Source: Euryarchaeota archaeon UBA60 (lineage in GTDB: Archaea; Thermoplasmatota; Poseidoniia; Poseidoniales; Poseidoniaceae). From it: 15,514 bases of DNA. The stretch lies in contig DARQ01000065.1 of assembly GCA_002503395.1 (NCBI GenBank), forward strand, positions 7,780-23,293, in the 5' to 3' direction. Under the pieces are notes generated by a model, which was not told the DNA's origin, did no database searches, and saw only the letters and a program-made list of their open reading frames with translations. Positions 7,023 to 14,052 of this stretch are shown one piece after another. The position numbers and the translations under genes are program-made. Each line of letters starts with the position of its first letter. The first letter of the stretch is position 1.

Positions 7023-7671
7023 ATTCTTCTTCGTTTTTTTGCTCTTCTTCCACTTGGGAACCTACGTCTTTCAGTTCTTCCACTATCAGGGTCGAACCGA
7101 TTGAATCGAGCACTCGTATGAATGTCCCCGTAGGAATCAGCAAATCTTTGTCCTTGGCCCTGGCCGCAAGGGTTCTCAAGCCACCTTTGACCGGTACCTG
7201 CACCTCGCCGGTCTCCCCCGGCTTGATTCTCGAGTAGACCGAACCGCGCTCGCCGACCGCTTCGCTGGTGTGCATGGTGCCGTCGGTCTGCAAGGCATAG
7301 ATGCCCTGCATCATCACCTTCATCGCATATAGCGACGCGATTGCGGCGATGCCGCCGGCAAATACGGCAATTACATCGGTATCGGTCGATTTTAACGCGA
7401 ACATGCCGACCAAACCGAACATCATGATGGCGGCGGATAGCCCCTGCAGGGTGAATAACTCGAACGACAGGTCGGTATCCAATGTGAAATCGGCGTCAAA
7501 GACCGTATCTATCGCCCCACCGACGATTCCTCCGAGCAACATCAGGGTCATCATGATGATGAAAAATGCCGAACCGAAGACGGCGCAGGCGATGAAGATT
7601 ATCTCAAGTGTTGAGGGTGCATCGATTCCTAGAACATCTAACAACCACACAGCGACCACTACCTTCTGCAC
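7021..7671 (-). CDS. NfeD-like membrane protein, flotillin partner
   Basis: This 216-aa protein has three hydrophobic segments (about 22-50, 73-93 and 98-120), then a soluble beta-rich OB-fold-like NfeD domain (about 137-200) containing GERGSVYSRIKPGETGEVQV and GTFIRVLDSIGSTLIVEEL. It ends in a short acidic Glu-rich tail. It lacks the N-terminal ClpP-class protease domain of long NfeD proteins, so it is the short form, which is thought to assist flotillin assembly or stability. The frame starts with GTG at 7671, with a possible SD (AAAGGTGG) about a dozen nt upstream; in-frame GTG codons a few residues in are alternatives. It lies 29 nt after the 71-aa membrane protein gene and 9 nt before flotillin, so it is the third gene of a four-gene operon. 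The acidic loop between the first and second hydrophobic segments (FDADFTLDTDLSFELF) is a local peculiarity. Family confidence is good. Confidence 0.85.
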   Translation of the reverse strand: MQKVVVAVWLLDVLGIDAPSTLEIIFIACAVFGSAFFIIMMTLMLLGGIVGGAIDTVFDADFTLDTDLSFELFTLQGLSAAIMMFGLVGMFALKSTDTDVIAVFAGGIAAIASLYAMKVMMQGIYALQTDGTMHTSEAVGERGSVYSRIKPGETGEVQVPVKGGLRTLAARAKDKDLLIPTGTFIRVLDSIGSTLIVEELKDVGSQVEEEQKNEEE

Positions 7672-7700
7672 ACAGGTGCTGCCACCTTTGGTTCTTCCCT

Positions 7701-7916
7701 CTATGGTTTCTCATCTTCAAGGTGCTTTTTGAGCATTAATTTCTCGTACAGGATTACCGGTGCCAGTGAGAATCCAGCCATCACCGAAGCCACCCATAAT
7801 GGGGCTTTGGCGGCATAGAACAGCAGGAATACCCAGAACGGGAGTAATAACATGATCAGCCGCTTCAGAAACGGCCACATTCCCTCCAGCAAGTTATCAG
7901 CAGGGTCCTCCATCAT
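7701..7916 (-). CDS. Small two-helix membrane protein of the flotillin operon
   Basis: I do not recognise this 71-aa protein. It starts with an acidic segment (MMEDPADNLLEGM), then shows two closely spaced hydrophobic helices (about 18-36 and 40-58) separated by KAPLW, and ends in a charged tail rich in Lys and Glu (KLMLKKHLEDEKP). Both termini are predicted to be on the same side of the membrane. The start is well supported: GAGGT at 7924-7928 on the minus strand lies 7 nt upstream of the ATG and overlaps the TGA stop of the preceding 101-aa gene (7927-7929), the same SD-over-stop design used between NfeD and flotillin. That coupling, plus its place in the operon, argues it is a real gene whose product may work with the NfeD/flotillin complex. 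No function can be assigned from sequence. Confidence 0.75.
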   Translation of the reverse strand: MMEDPADNLLEGMWPFLKRLIMLLLPFWVFLLFYAAKAPLWVASVMAGFSLAPVILYEKLMLKKHLEDEKP

Positions 7917-7926
7917 CGGAAAAACC

Positions 7927-8232
7927 TCAGAATATGAATGACGATGTGGTCATGACTGCGAGCCACAACCCGATGATGAGCCAAAAACTAGTGCCTTGCT
8001 TTTTCTGCATATCAGCGTGCACTTCCTTGTCCATCCGCAGTGGGTTGTCCAAGATGTCCATCTGTTCCCGCTTGAAGACGAAAAGACCGAGCACAAAGCA
8101 CGCCGCCGCTCCGGCGCCGAATAGGGTTTCAACCGCCGCAGTCGCCTCTTCCAAGATGACGAAGGAGATCCATATCTGTGTCGCCGACATCAGAAACCAG
8201 ATGAACGAACCACGGTCGACCATCCTCGCCAT
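7927..8232 (-). CDS. Small three-helix membrane protein heading the flotillin operon
   Basis: This 101-aa protein of unrecognised family has three hydrophobic segments: about 9-27 (SFIWFLMSATQIWISFVI), 33-53 (including GAGAAACFVLGLFVF) and 82-101 (SFWLIIGLWLAVMTTSSFIF). The last runs right to the C-terminus, leaving no tail. Between helices two and three is a basic and acidic loop (FKREQMDILDNPLRMDKEVHADMQKKQG) of about 28 residues. The ATG at 8232 is used; an in-frame ATG three codons later is possible. It is the first gene of the four-gene membrane operon and faces the divergently transcribed shikimate-dehydrogenase-like gene across 114 nt. The sequence upstream of its ATG is A-rich with an ACAATAA element about 25 nt away that could serve as a TATA box. 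Function is unknown; operon position suggests a partner of NfeD/flotillin. Confidence 0.75.
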   Translation of the reverse strand: MARMVDRGSFIWFLMSATQIWISFVILEEATAAVETLFGAGAAACFVLGLFVFKREQMDILDNPLRMDKEVHADMQKKQGTSFWLIIGLWLAVMTTSSFIF

Positions 8233-8346
8233 GTTTACTGTTTTTCTTACCTGTTATTGTTTCTTTCCGTATTTCGATGGTTTTCTGACATCTTTCTCGG
8301 ACATCAATGGCGTTTGATTCATTTACGGCCTCGATTATGCACTGTC
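8233..8346. promoter_or_regulatory. Divergent promoter region between flotillin operon and aroE-like gene
   Basis: This 114-nt AT-enriched spacer separates two divergent transcription units, so it must contain both promoters. Toward the plus-strand gene, CATTTACG is centred about 25 nt before the ATG at 8347, and toward the minus-strand gene, ACAATAA lies about 25 nt before the ATG at 8232. Both distances suit leaderless archaeal transcripts. Neither element is a strong TATA consensus. Confidence 0.4.
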
Positions 8347-9444
8347 ATGACTCAGGTCCGCTACGGTGTTGGTGGTGAGCCCGTGACCCATTCTCTGTCG
8401 CCGATGTTGATGGCGCTGGTGACAGAGCATCTTCTCGAGAATCGCATCGATACCAAAGCCAAAATCCGCCTTGAAACAAATCTTGAGCGTGTCGAGGTAA
8501 TACCTGCGACCCGGGTCGAAGACGCTCTGGCCTGGGGATATGTCGGTGCACTGCCAGGTGAAGTTCCGAATTGGGATTATACCGGCTCGCCGATATCTGC
8601 GTTTCGCGCCCGCACCATCATCGAGCGAGTGGCGAAAAAGACCACCGCAGAAATCACCACGGCCCACGAGTCCCTACAGCCACAGGGGGAGGCGGTTCTG
8701 CCGGTACGAAATAAGAGAATCCCGGGCTCTCCGGAAGAGCGCTGGCTCTCGTTGACCTCGCCATTGAAGCACCAGTTATCTTCCGCGGCGATGAAATTCG
8801 TCGATGCCGCAAAGGATATCGATAGCGTCAACGCACTTCGTTGGAATACCAGGGAATGGTGGGTGGCTTCTACCGACGGCATCGGGCTCGTCCATGTCGC
8901 ACAACACCGCGGCGTCGAAATCGATGGTGGTGCGGTATTGTGTCTGCACGGTGGTGGTGGCGCGGCACGTTCATGCGCTGAGGCCTGGGCCAAAGCCGGA
9001 GGTAAATTGCTATGGAGCGGAGGTCGTCGCGAATTAGCCGAGGATGGACCTTGGGCAAGTGCCTTGTTGACCACGGGAGAATCGGCTAAAGAGGCTACTG
9101 AGACAAGGACTGGGGCAGAGATAGGTGCCGGCGATGGTTCAATCTCAGGCGGGGCCATGGAAATTGCCGTATCGATTAATTTCGACCTACTACCTGACAG
9201 CGAAGGCGAATATGTTGGCGCCGGAATACAACTGATGCCCTCATATACGAAATCAAGCGGCACTTACGATGAGAGAATCGCTGGGTTGACCACTGGGAAA
9301 CTCGATGGCAGATGGTTGCTCTGTGCGCAACATCTAGCCGCTTGGTCGACGCTTTGGTGTCCTGGGAGAGCCGAAGACCTGCCGTCGCTGGAATTGCTGC
9401 TCGACCGTCTGGTTTTCGCTGAATCTCTATTGGCAGAGTACTGA
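8347..9444 (+). CDS. Shikimate dehydrogenase-like protein (AroE family, enlarged)
   Basis: This 365-aa protein keeps AroE landmarks in order: HSLSP (15-19, substrate carboxylate contact), a version of NVT.P.K reading SLTSPLKHQ with the catalytic lysine K141, SVNAL (160-164), STDGIG with catalytic aspartate D177, a Rossmann glycine loop HGGGGAARS (201-209) and the C-terminal QHLAAWSTLW corresponding to the usual Q.A...F..W. AroE reduces 3-dehydroshikimate to shikimate with NADPH. The protein is about 90 residues longer than typical AroE. Most of the excess lies between HSLSP and the lysine motif (residues about 30-130), where 122 residues replace roughly 50. The ATG at 8347 places the conserved motif at the normal N-terminus; an upstream in-frame ATG at 8257 would add 30 residues atypical of the family. 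No other shikimate-pathway gene is present. It could be a genuine divergent AroE or a paralogue with another substrate. Confidence 0.8.
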   Translation: MTQVRYGVGGEPVTHSLSPMLMALVTEHLLENRIDTKAKIRLETNLERVEVIPATRVEDALAWGYVGALPGEVPNWDYTGSPISAFRARTIIERVAKKTTAEITTAHESLQPQGEAVLPVRNKRIPGSPEERWLSLTSPLKHQLSSAAMKFVDAAKDIDSVNALRWNTREWWVASTDGIGLVHVAQHRGVEIDGGAVLCLHGGGGAARSCAEAWAKAGGKLLWSGGRRELAEDGPWASALLTTGESAKEATETRTGAEIGAGDGSISGGAMEIAVSINFDLLPDSEGEYVGAGIQLMPSYTKSSGTYDERIAGLTTGKLDGRWLLCAQHLAAWSTLWCPGRAEDLPSLELLLDRLVFAESLLAEY

Positions 9445-9578
9445 TTTCACCAACCCAATCCCGCGAGAGATTCAAGGCTCTCCACTTTGAGGGCGGCACA
9501 TGAGCCGAGCGGCTGGTGCGAATGCGAGTGCGCACGCCCAATCTCAGTGTGAGAGGGCGGCAAGAACCGTGAGAGCAT

Positions 9579-9585
9579 GGAGGTG
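9579..9585 (+). promoter_or_regulatory. Shine-Dalgarno GGAGGTG deciding the start of the surface protein
   Basis: GGAGGTG is the best SD match in the window. It lies 6 nt before a GTG at 9592 and 9 nt before a second GTG at 9595, both in frame. It argues for a GTG start over the ATG at 9577, which the SD itself overlaps. Confidence 0.55.
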
Positions 9586-9591
9586 GATGCT

Positions 9592-12396
9592 GTGGTGAGT
9601 ACGTTGGCAAGCCCCGGAATTACCATTCCCTCCAGGGCAATGTTACTCACCTTCTTCCTGCTATTACCGTTGCAGATACTCAGCGCTGCAGAGCCCAATG
9701 AGTCGGGAAATTTCCCCCAATCTCAATCGCTCAGCCACTACAGCACTGGTTTTCTCGAAGGAAATGTGAATATTGGTGATGGCACCTCATTCGATGTTCG
9801 AATCGATTATCCGAGCACCAATGGCTCTGGTGAAATGGCCGAAATGGCTTGGGATGGCAGCCCCTTCCCTATGGTGGTATTCTTTGTCGATGAAGGAGAG
9901 GATTTAGACAATTACGGCTGGATAACCCAATCTCTGGCCAGTTCGGGATACATCGTCGTCATCCCTGAAGCGCGCTGGGATACCGATGAGGTCGAGGTTC
10001 TTCTCCAAGAAATGAAAGGATTATATTCAGCCTTTGGTAATGTGAATGTTAGCGGTTTTGAGGGTGGTAACCAACCAGATAATTTCATCGGCGGCTTCGA
10101 CCTTGACCACTGGGGCGTCGGTGGTCATGGCACCGGTGCAACTTTGGCAGCCACCGCACAAGTGGCTTGGGATTTCCAAATCAACAATGATACTCTGGCA
10201 CCGCCCAGAGCGCTGTTTGGCCTCGGTCTGGACAAAGCCGATATGCCCTCACTCGCCAACTTGATGCCGCACTACCCAAAACCTACCTACGCGCTGTTCA
10301 TGACTGGAACTGTCGATGAGATAGCCCCAGCTTATCAAAACGTGAAAGTACTGCTTGAGGATTGGTCCGGTGGCTGGCATTTTATGGAGGTGAGAGGTGC
10401 CAATCACCTACAGTACCAAGATGAAAGTGGTTTTATCGAGAGACTATCGGATGGTGATGCGGCGATAACGAAATCCGAGCAACAGAGCCATGCCCTAGAA
10501 CACATCTCTCCCTATCTCGACCTGATTCTCAAGGGTGACCACAACGATTGGTTGGTCGCCAGCAATCGCGAAGCAGATTATTCTTATATTTCAGATGGCA
10601 TTTCATATTTGGACGAGGACTTGAGTGGTGCCAGACTCCTGCATGTTGCCGATGCCAAAGGGCCTGAAGACGATGTTGAATTGGGTAATATGTCCAATTT
10701 CTCGATGTTGACGATGCATCGTAACGGCGATTTCATCGCCGCCAATGATTCCGGATTTGAATTCAATTGTACCGTTATCGGCCATGAGTCGATCTGGGCT
10801 GTTGGCAGTATTGATCCATCCAACGCTCGCTCGTCATGTGAATTGAACCTCGACCAATTGTCTCCTGGAATGTACGAGGTGCTTCTCTCGGCTTCTCACA
10901 ATGCGATGCCCGCATCTCTGCGCCTCGAGGTGGTGCGCGGCAATACCGGCTTGAACCAGACCGACCCGGTTCCGGCAATTATTCTCGACCAACATGGCAC
11001 GGTTACGGTTTCGGCTGATGACTTTGCTACCGATCCGGATGGTCAACCAATCCACTTCCAAAATGCCACTTGGATGGCGGCCGAGGGTGAATATTTCGAT
11101 TTGACCATCGCTGGTCCAAACATGACCATTGACCATACCAGCATGCCCGAATGGTCTGGCTCAACCCTGCTCGCGGTGACCCTGATAGAGTCGAATACCG
11201 AGAATCCCGATACCCTGGACTTGGTGGCTCAGGTGACGGTGGTTGCGGTCGATGACCAAGTCGTATCCCTCGGGCAGATTCCCAGCCAACAGATGTACGA
11301 GGATGGCGAGGCCCTGGTTCTCGATGTAGGGCCGTGGTATTACGACCCGGAGGGCGAGCCCTTGGTGGTCTCGGCGAGTTCCAGTGATGAACGCTTGAGC
11401 GTGACAATAAATCAGACCAACATCACTTTGCTCAGTGCCTTGGATTGGAATGGCGCGGCGATAGTGATGCTCAATGTCAGCGATGGCACCACTGCAGACC
11501 TGAGCCAATCGATACCGGTGCAGATCATCGCCACCGATGATGAACCAAAGTTCAACGCCGCGGCGTGGAACCTGACCTTTGACGAAGATGAAACTGTAAT
11601 CGTAGTACTGACAGACCTTGCATGGGACCCTGATGGAGAGCAGATGGTCTATATTTTCTCGCCCGATGATTCAATTGGAGAATTCGCTTTACTAATTGAA
11701 CAAGGGGTGATGACGATACAACCTCCATCCAACTGGAATGGAGAGATGGAACTGGGCTGGTTGAACGCCTCGGATAACTTCACCACAATCGCCCACCGAC
11801 TGAAGGTGACCATCACTCCGGTGAACGACATTCCCAGTGCCCAGTGGCAACCCGCGACTTGGCAGTCCGAAATGCTGGTAATCGAGTATTCATATCTGGA
11901 TGCCGACGGTGGGGAAAACCATTCGGTTCGCTATCGAGTCGATGATGCTCAGTGGATTTCTGTAGATTCCATCTGTGGCGGAATCGTGGCCGATATTCGC
12001 CAATGCAGTGTGATGTATAATGCCAGTGAGTTGGCGGTCGGTGGCCATACGATTGACCTCGTGGTCGTCGACGGTGTACATGAATTGGAACCGGAGAGAC
12101 AGATTTTTACAGTTGCCGGCGAACCGTTACCGTCCGGTGAAGACTTTTCCTCAGTGGTCAAGAATCCTTCTACATGGATTGTTATCGTCGGCGTATTATT
12201 GGCAATTTTCCTTGCCAAGATGCTATTCACCAGTGGTAAATCTGGAGGATTGGTCGTGGCTGTGCAGAAGGAGACTGTAGAGGAAAAAGTGCTACAGCAG
12301 AAGGAAGTCATCGACATCGACGATGATGAATCCGCGTCGTCAGATTCCGAGCCGAGTGGCCTATTGGCGAGAGCACAGCACTTGAAGGGCAAATGA
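9592..12396 (+). CDS. Secreted, membrane-anchored surface protein: hydrolase-like domain plus Ig/cadherin-like repeats
   Basis: This is a roughly 934-aa envelope protein. A signal peptide is visible (about 16-33: AMLLTFFLLLPLQILSAAEP). Residues about 50-320 resemble an alpha/beta hydrolase of the dienelactone/PET-hydrolase type (PMVVFFVDE, SSGYIVVIPE, GTVDEIAP with the acid position, GANHLQY with the His position). The nucleophile elbow, however, reads GHGTG (about 178-182) instead of GHSxG, so the serine is missing. From about 455 to 845 there are three or four beta-sandwich repeats of Ig/cadherin type, with recurring DPDG/DPEG and WNG motifs and repeat ends like VTVVAVDD, VQIIATDD and VTITPVND. 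A C-terminal membrane helix (about 860-879) precedes a short acidic cytoplasmic tail. Many N-x-S/T sequons fit a glycosylated exterior protein. The start is uncertain: GTG 9592 or 9595 after GGAGGTG, ATG 9577, or ATG 9640 directly at the signal peptide. It follows the aroE-like gene by about 150 nt. Confidence 0.85.
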   Translation: MVSTLASPGITIPSRAMLLTFFLLLPLQILSAAEPNESGNFPQSQSLSHYSTGFLEGNVNIGDGTSFDVRIDYPSTNGSGEMAEMAWDGSPFPMVVFFVDEGEDLDNYGWITQSLASSGYIVVIPEARWDTDEVEVLLQEMKGLYSAFGNVNVSGFEGGNQPDNFIGGFDLDHWGVGGHGTGATLAATAQVAWDFQINNDTLAPPRALFGLGLDKADMPSLANLMPHYPKPTYALFMTGTVDEIAPAYQNVKVLLEDWSGGWHFMEVRGANHLQYQDESGFIERLSDGDAAITKSEQQSHALEHISPYLDLILKGDHNDWLVASNREADYSYISDGISYLDEDLSGARLLHVADAKGPEDDVELGNMSNFSMLTMHRNGDFIAANDSGFEFNCTVIGHESIWAVGSIDPSNARSSCELNLDQLSPGMYEVLLSASHNAMPASLRLEVVRGNTGLNQTDPVPAIILDQHGTVTVSADDFATDPDGQPIHFQNATWMAAEGEYFDLTIAGPNMTIDHTSMPEWSGSTLLAVTLIESNTENPDTLDLVAQVTVVAVDDQVVSLGQIPSQQMYEDGEALVLDVGPWYYDPEGEPLVVSASSSDERLSVTINQTNITLLSALDWNGAAIVMLNVSDGTTADLSQSIPVQIIATDDEPKFNAAAWNLTFDEDETVIVVLTDLAWDPDGEQMVYIFSPDDSIGEFALLIEQGVMTIQPPSNWNGEMELGWLNASDNFTTIAHRLKVTITPVNDIPSAQWQPATWQSEMLVIEYSYLDADGGENHSVRYRVDDAQWISVDSICGGIVADIRQCSVMYNASELAVGGHTIDLVVVDGVHELEPERQIFTVAGEPLPSGEDFSSVVKNPSTWIVIVGVLLAIFLAKMLFTSGKSGGLVVAVQKETVEEKVLQQKEVIDIDDDESASSDSEPSGLLARAQHLKGK

Positions 12397-12417
12397 GCAC
12401 AGCACCTATTGGGCAGT

Positions 12418-13995
12418 TCATAGCGGGATATTTCCGTGCTTTTTATCCGGAGTGTGTTCTTTCTTGCTACGAAATAGACGCAGGGCTCGACACAGCCGGA
12501 GACGTGTTTCTCTCGGCTCTATCACATCATCGAGCCAGCCGTTGCCAGCGGCGACATATGGGTCACCGAACTTGCGTTTATACTCGGCGACCAACTCGGC
12601 GCGAACATCTTCTCGCACCTCTTCATCGGCGGCATTTATCTCGCGTCGGTGGATGATATTCACCGCACCTTCAGCTCCCATGACCGCCAGTTCGGCTGTC
12701 GGCCAGGCGACGTTGTAATCGGAGCGCAGGTGTTTGCACGACATCGCCAGATATGCTCCACCGTAGGCCTTACGGGTTATCAGCGTCAACTTAGGTACGG
12801 TTGCCTCAGCGTAGGCATAGAGCAGTTTTGCACCATGGCGGATGATTCCCCCCCACTCCTGCACCACACCGGGTAGGAATCCCGGCACATCTTCAAGTGT
12901 CAGCAAGGGGATGTTGAATGCATCACAGGTGCGGATGAATCGTGCCGCTTTGACCGAGGCATCAATATCTAAGCAACCGGCGAGGACCTTGGGTTGGTTG
13001 GCGATTATCCCCACTGAAATCCCATCCATACGTGTGAGGCCAATGACAATATTTTCGGCATATGATTCAAACAATTCCAAGAAGTCCCCATCATCGGCAA
13101 TCATTTCGATGATATTCACCATGTCGTATGGCCGATTCGGGTTATCCGGGACGATGGTTTCCAAATCCGGAACCGAGCGGTCATATGGGTCACCACTCGG
13201 CATTTCAGGAGCGGACGCCATATTGTGGTCGGGGAAATAGGACAATATGTCGGCGGCAATGATCATCGCTTCCTCTTCATCTTCGGCAATCCGGCAGGCA
13301 ATACCGGAACGAGACGAGTGCAGTTCCGCCCCTCCCAGAGCATCGGCGTCGATTTCTCCGGAGATAACCTCCGGCGTCTCCAGTGGACTGGAGAGGAAGA
13401 GTTGACCAGACTCACGGCTGAGAATAGTGAAATCAGCCAAACCCGCGGCCAGAGCGCTCACCCCGACGACGGGCCCGAGAACGATGCTTATCATCGGGAT
13501 ACGGCCACTGCATTGCACCAGATGGTCGAGCAATTCACCGGTACCGCCGAGGGCTGGAATGCCATCGTGAACCCGCTGACCACCGCCATCCCAAATGCCG
13601 ATTAATGGTACTCGAGAGCGCATCGCCATCTCCACCGCCTTGGCTATCTTCTTGGCGTGCATCTCGCCCATACTACCGCCGTGAACACTGAAATCTTGGG
13701 CGAAACAGTAGACCCGTCGGCCATTCACCATGCCGTGACCGGCGACGACCCCATCACCGAGATGTTTGAGTAAGTGTAGGTTATTTTCGGTTGCACGGTG
13801 GGTGATGAATGAGTCGATTTCAACAAATGAATCCGCATCGATTAAACATCTTATTCGGTCACGGGCCGTACCTCGCCCACTGGCGCGAATCGCCTCGAGT
13901 CGCTTCATTCCGCCGCCGGCCTCTACCTCACTGCGAGCATAGGCGAGGTCGTACAACTTCTCGCTGGTCTCTCCCCCGGTCTCTGAGTTGCCCAT
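12418..13995 (-). CDS. Acyl-CoA carboxylase carboxyltransferase (PccB/MmdA-like)
   Basis: This 525-aa protein is a biotin-dependent carboxyltransferase that moves CO2 between carboxybiotin and an acyl-CoA. Both crotonase-like halves are present. The N-terminal half has TARDRI, FAQDFSVHGGSMGEMHAKKI (98-117) and a GGGQRVHDG loop. The C-terminal half has VPGFLPG (370-376), EWGGIIRHGAKLLYAYAEATVPK (380-402), RKAYGGAYLAM (408-418), AWPTAELAVMGAEGAVNI and the conserved terminus KKHGNIPL. Length is normal. Two positions stand out. The residue that is Asp in well-studied propionyl-CoA carboxylases is Leu416, as in methylmalonyl-CoA decarboxylase/transcarboxylase types. The usual GPCAGGA oxyanion segment reads GPVVGVSA. 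Substrate is therefore unsettled. No biotin carboxylase or biotin carrier gene is in the window. It follows gatD by 57 nt on the same strand with a GAGGG SD, and converges on the surface-protein gene with 21 nt between stops. Confidence 0.9.
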   Translation of the reverse strand: MGNSETGGETSEKLYDLAYARSEVEAGGGMKRLEAIRASGRGTARDRIRCLIDADSFVEIDSFITHRATENNLHLLKHLGDGVVAGHGMVNGRRVYCFAQDFSVHGGSMGEMHAKKIAKAVEMAMRSRVPLIGIWDGGGQRVHDGIPALGGTGELLDHLVQCSGRIPMISIVLGPVVGVSALAAGLADFTILSRESGQLFLSSPLETPEVISGEIDADALGGAELHSSRSGIACRIAEDEEEAMIIAADILSYFPDHNMASAPEMPSGDPYDRSVPDLETIVPDNPNRPYDMVNIIEMIADDGDFLELFESYAENIVIGLTRMDGISVGIIANQPKVLAGCLDIDASVKAARFIRTCDAFNIPLLTLEDVPGFLPGVVQEWGGIIRHGAKLLYAYAEATVPKLTLITRKAYGGAYLAMSCKHLRSDYNVAWPTAELAVMGAEGAVNIIHRREINAADEEVREDVRAELVAEYKRKFGDPYVAAGNGWLDDVIEPRETRLRLCRALRLFRSKKEHTPDKKHGNIPL

Positions 13996-14052
13996 ACTTC
14001 CCTCAAGAGCATGGGGTTCATTGCCCTTAGCCTTCGCTGGTCTGGAGCATCT

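Noticed and set aside
9489..9562. Direct repeat GAGGGCGGCA at 9489-9498 and 9553-9562 upstream of the surface-protein gene
   Set aside because: Two 10-nt GC-rich copies 64 nt apart are weak evidence for a regulatory repeat; no further copies were seen nearby.
12393..12656. Plus-strand frame starting at an ATGA overlap with the surface-protein stop
   Set aside because: Almost all of it is antisense to the well-supported carboxyltransferase gene, and the product is Arg/His-rich without a recognisable domain.
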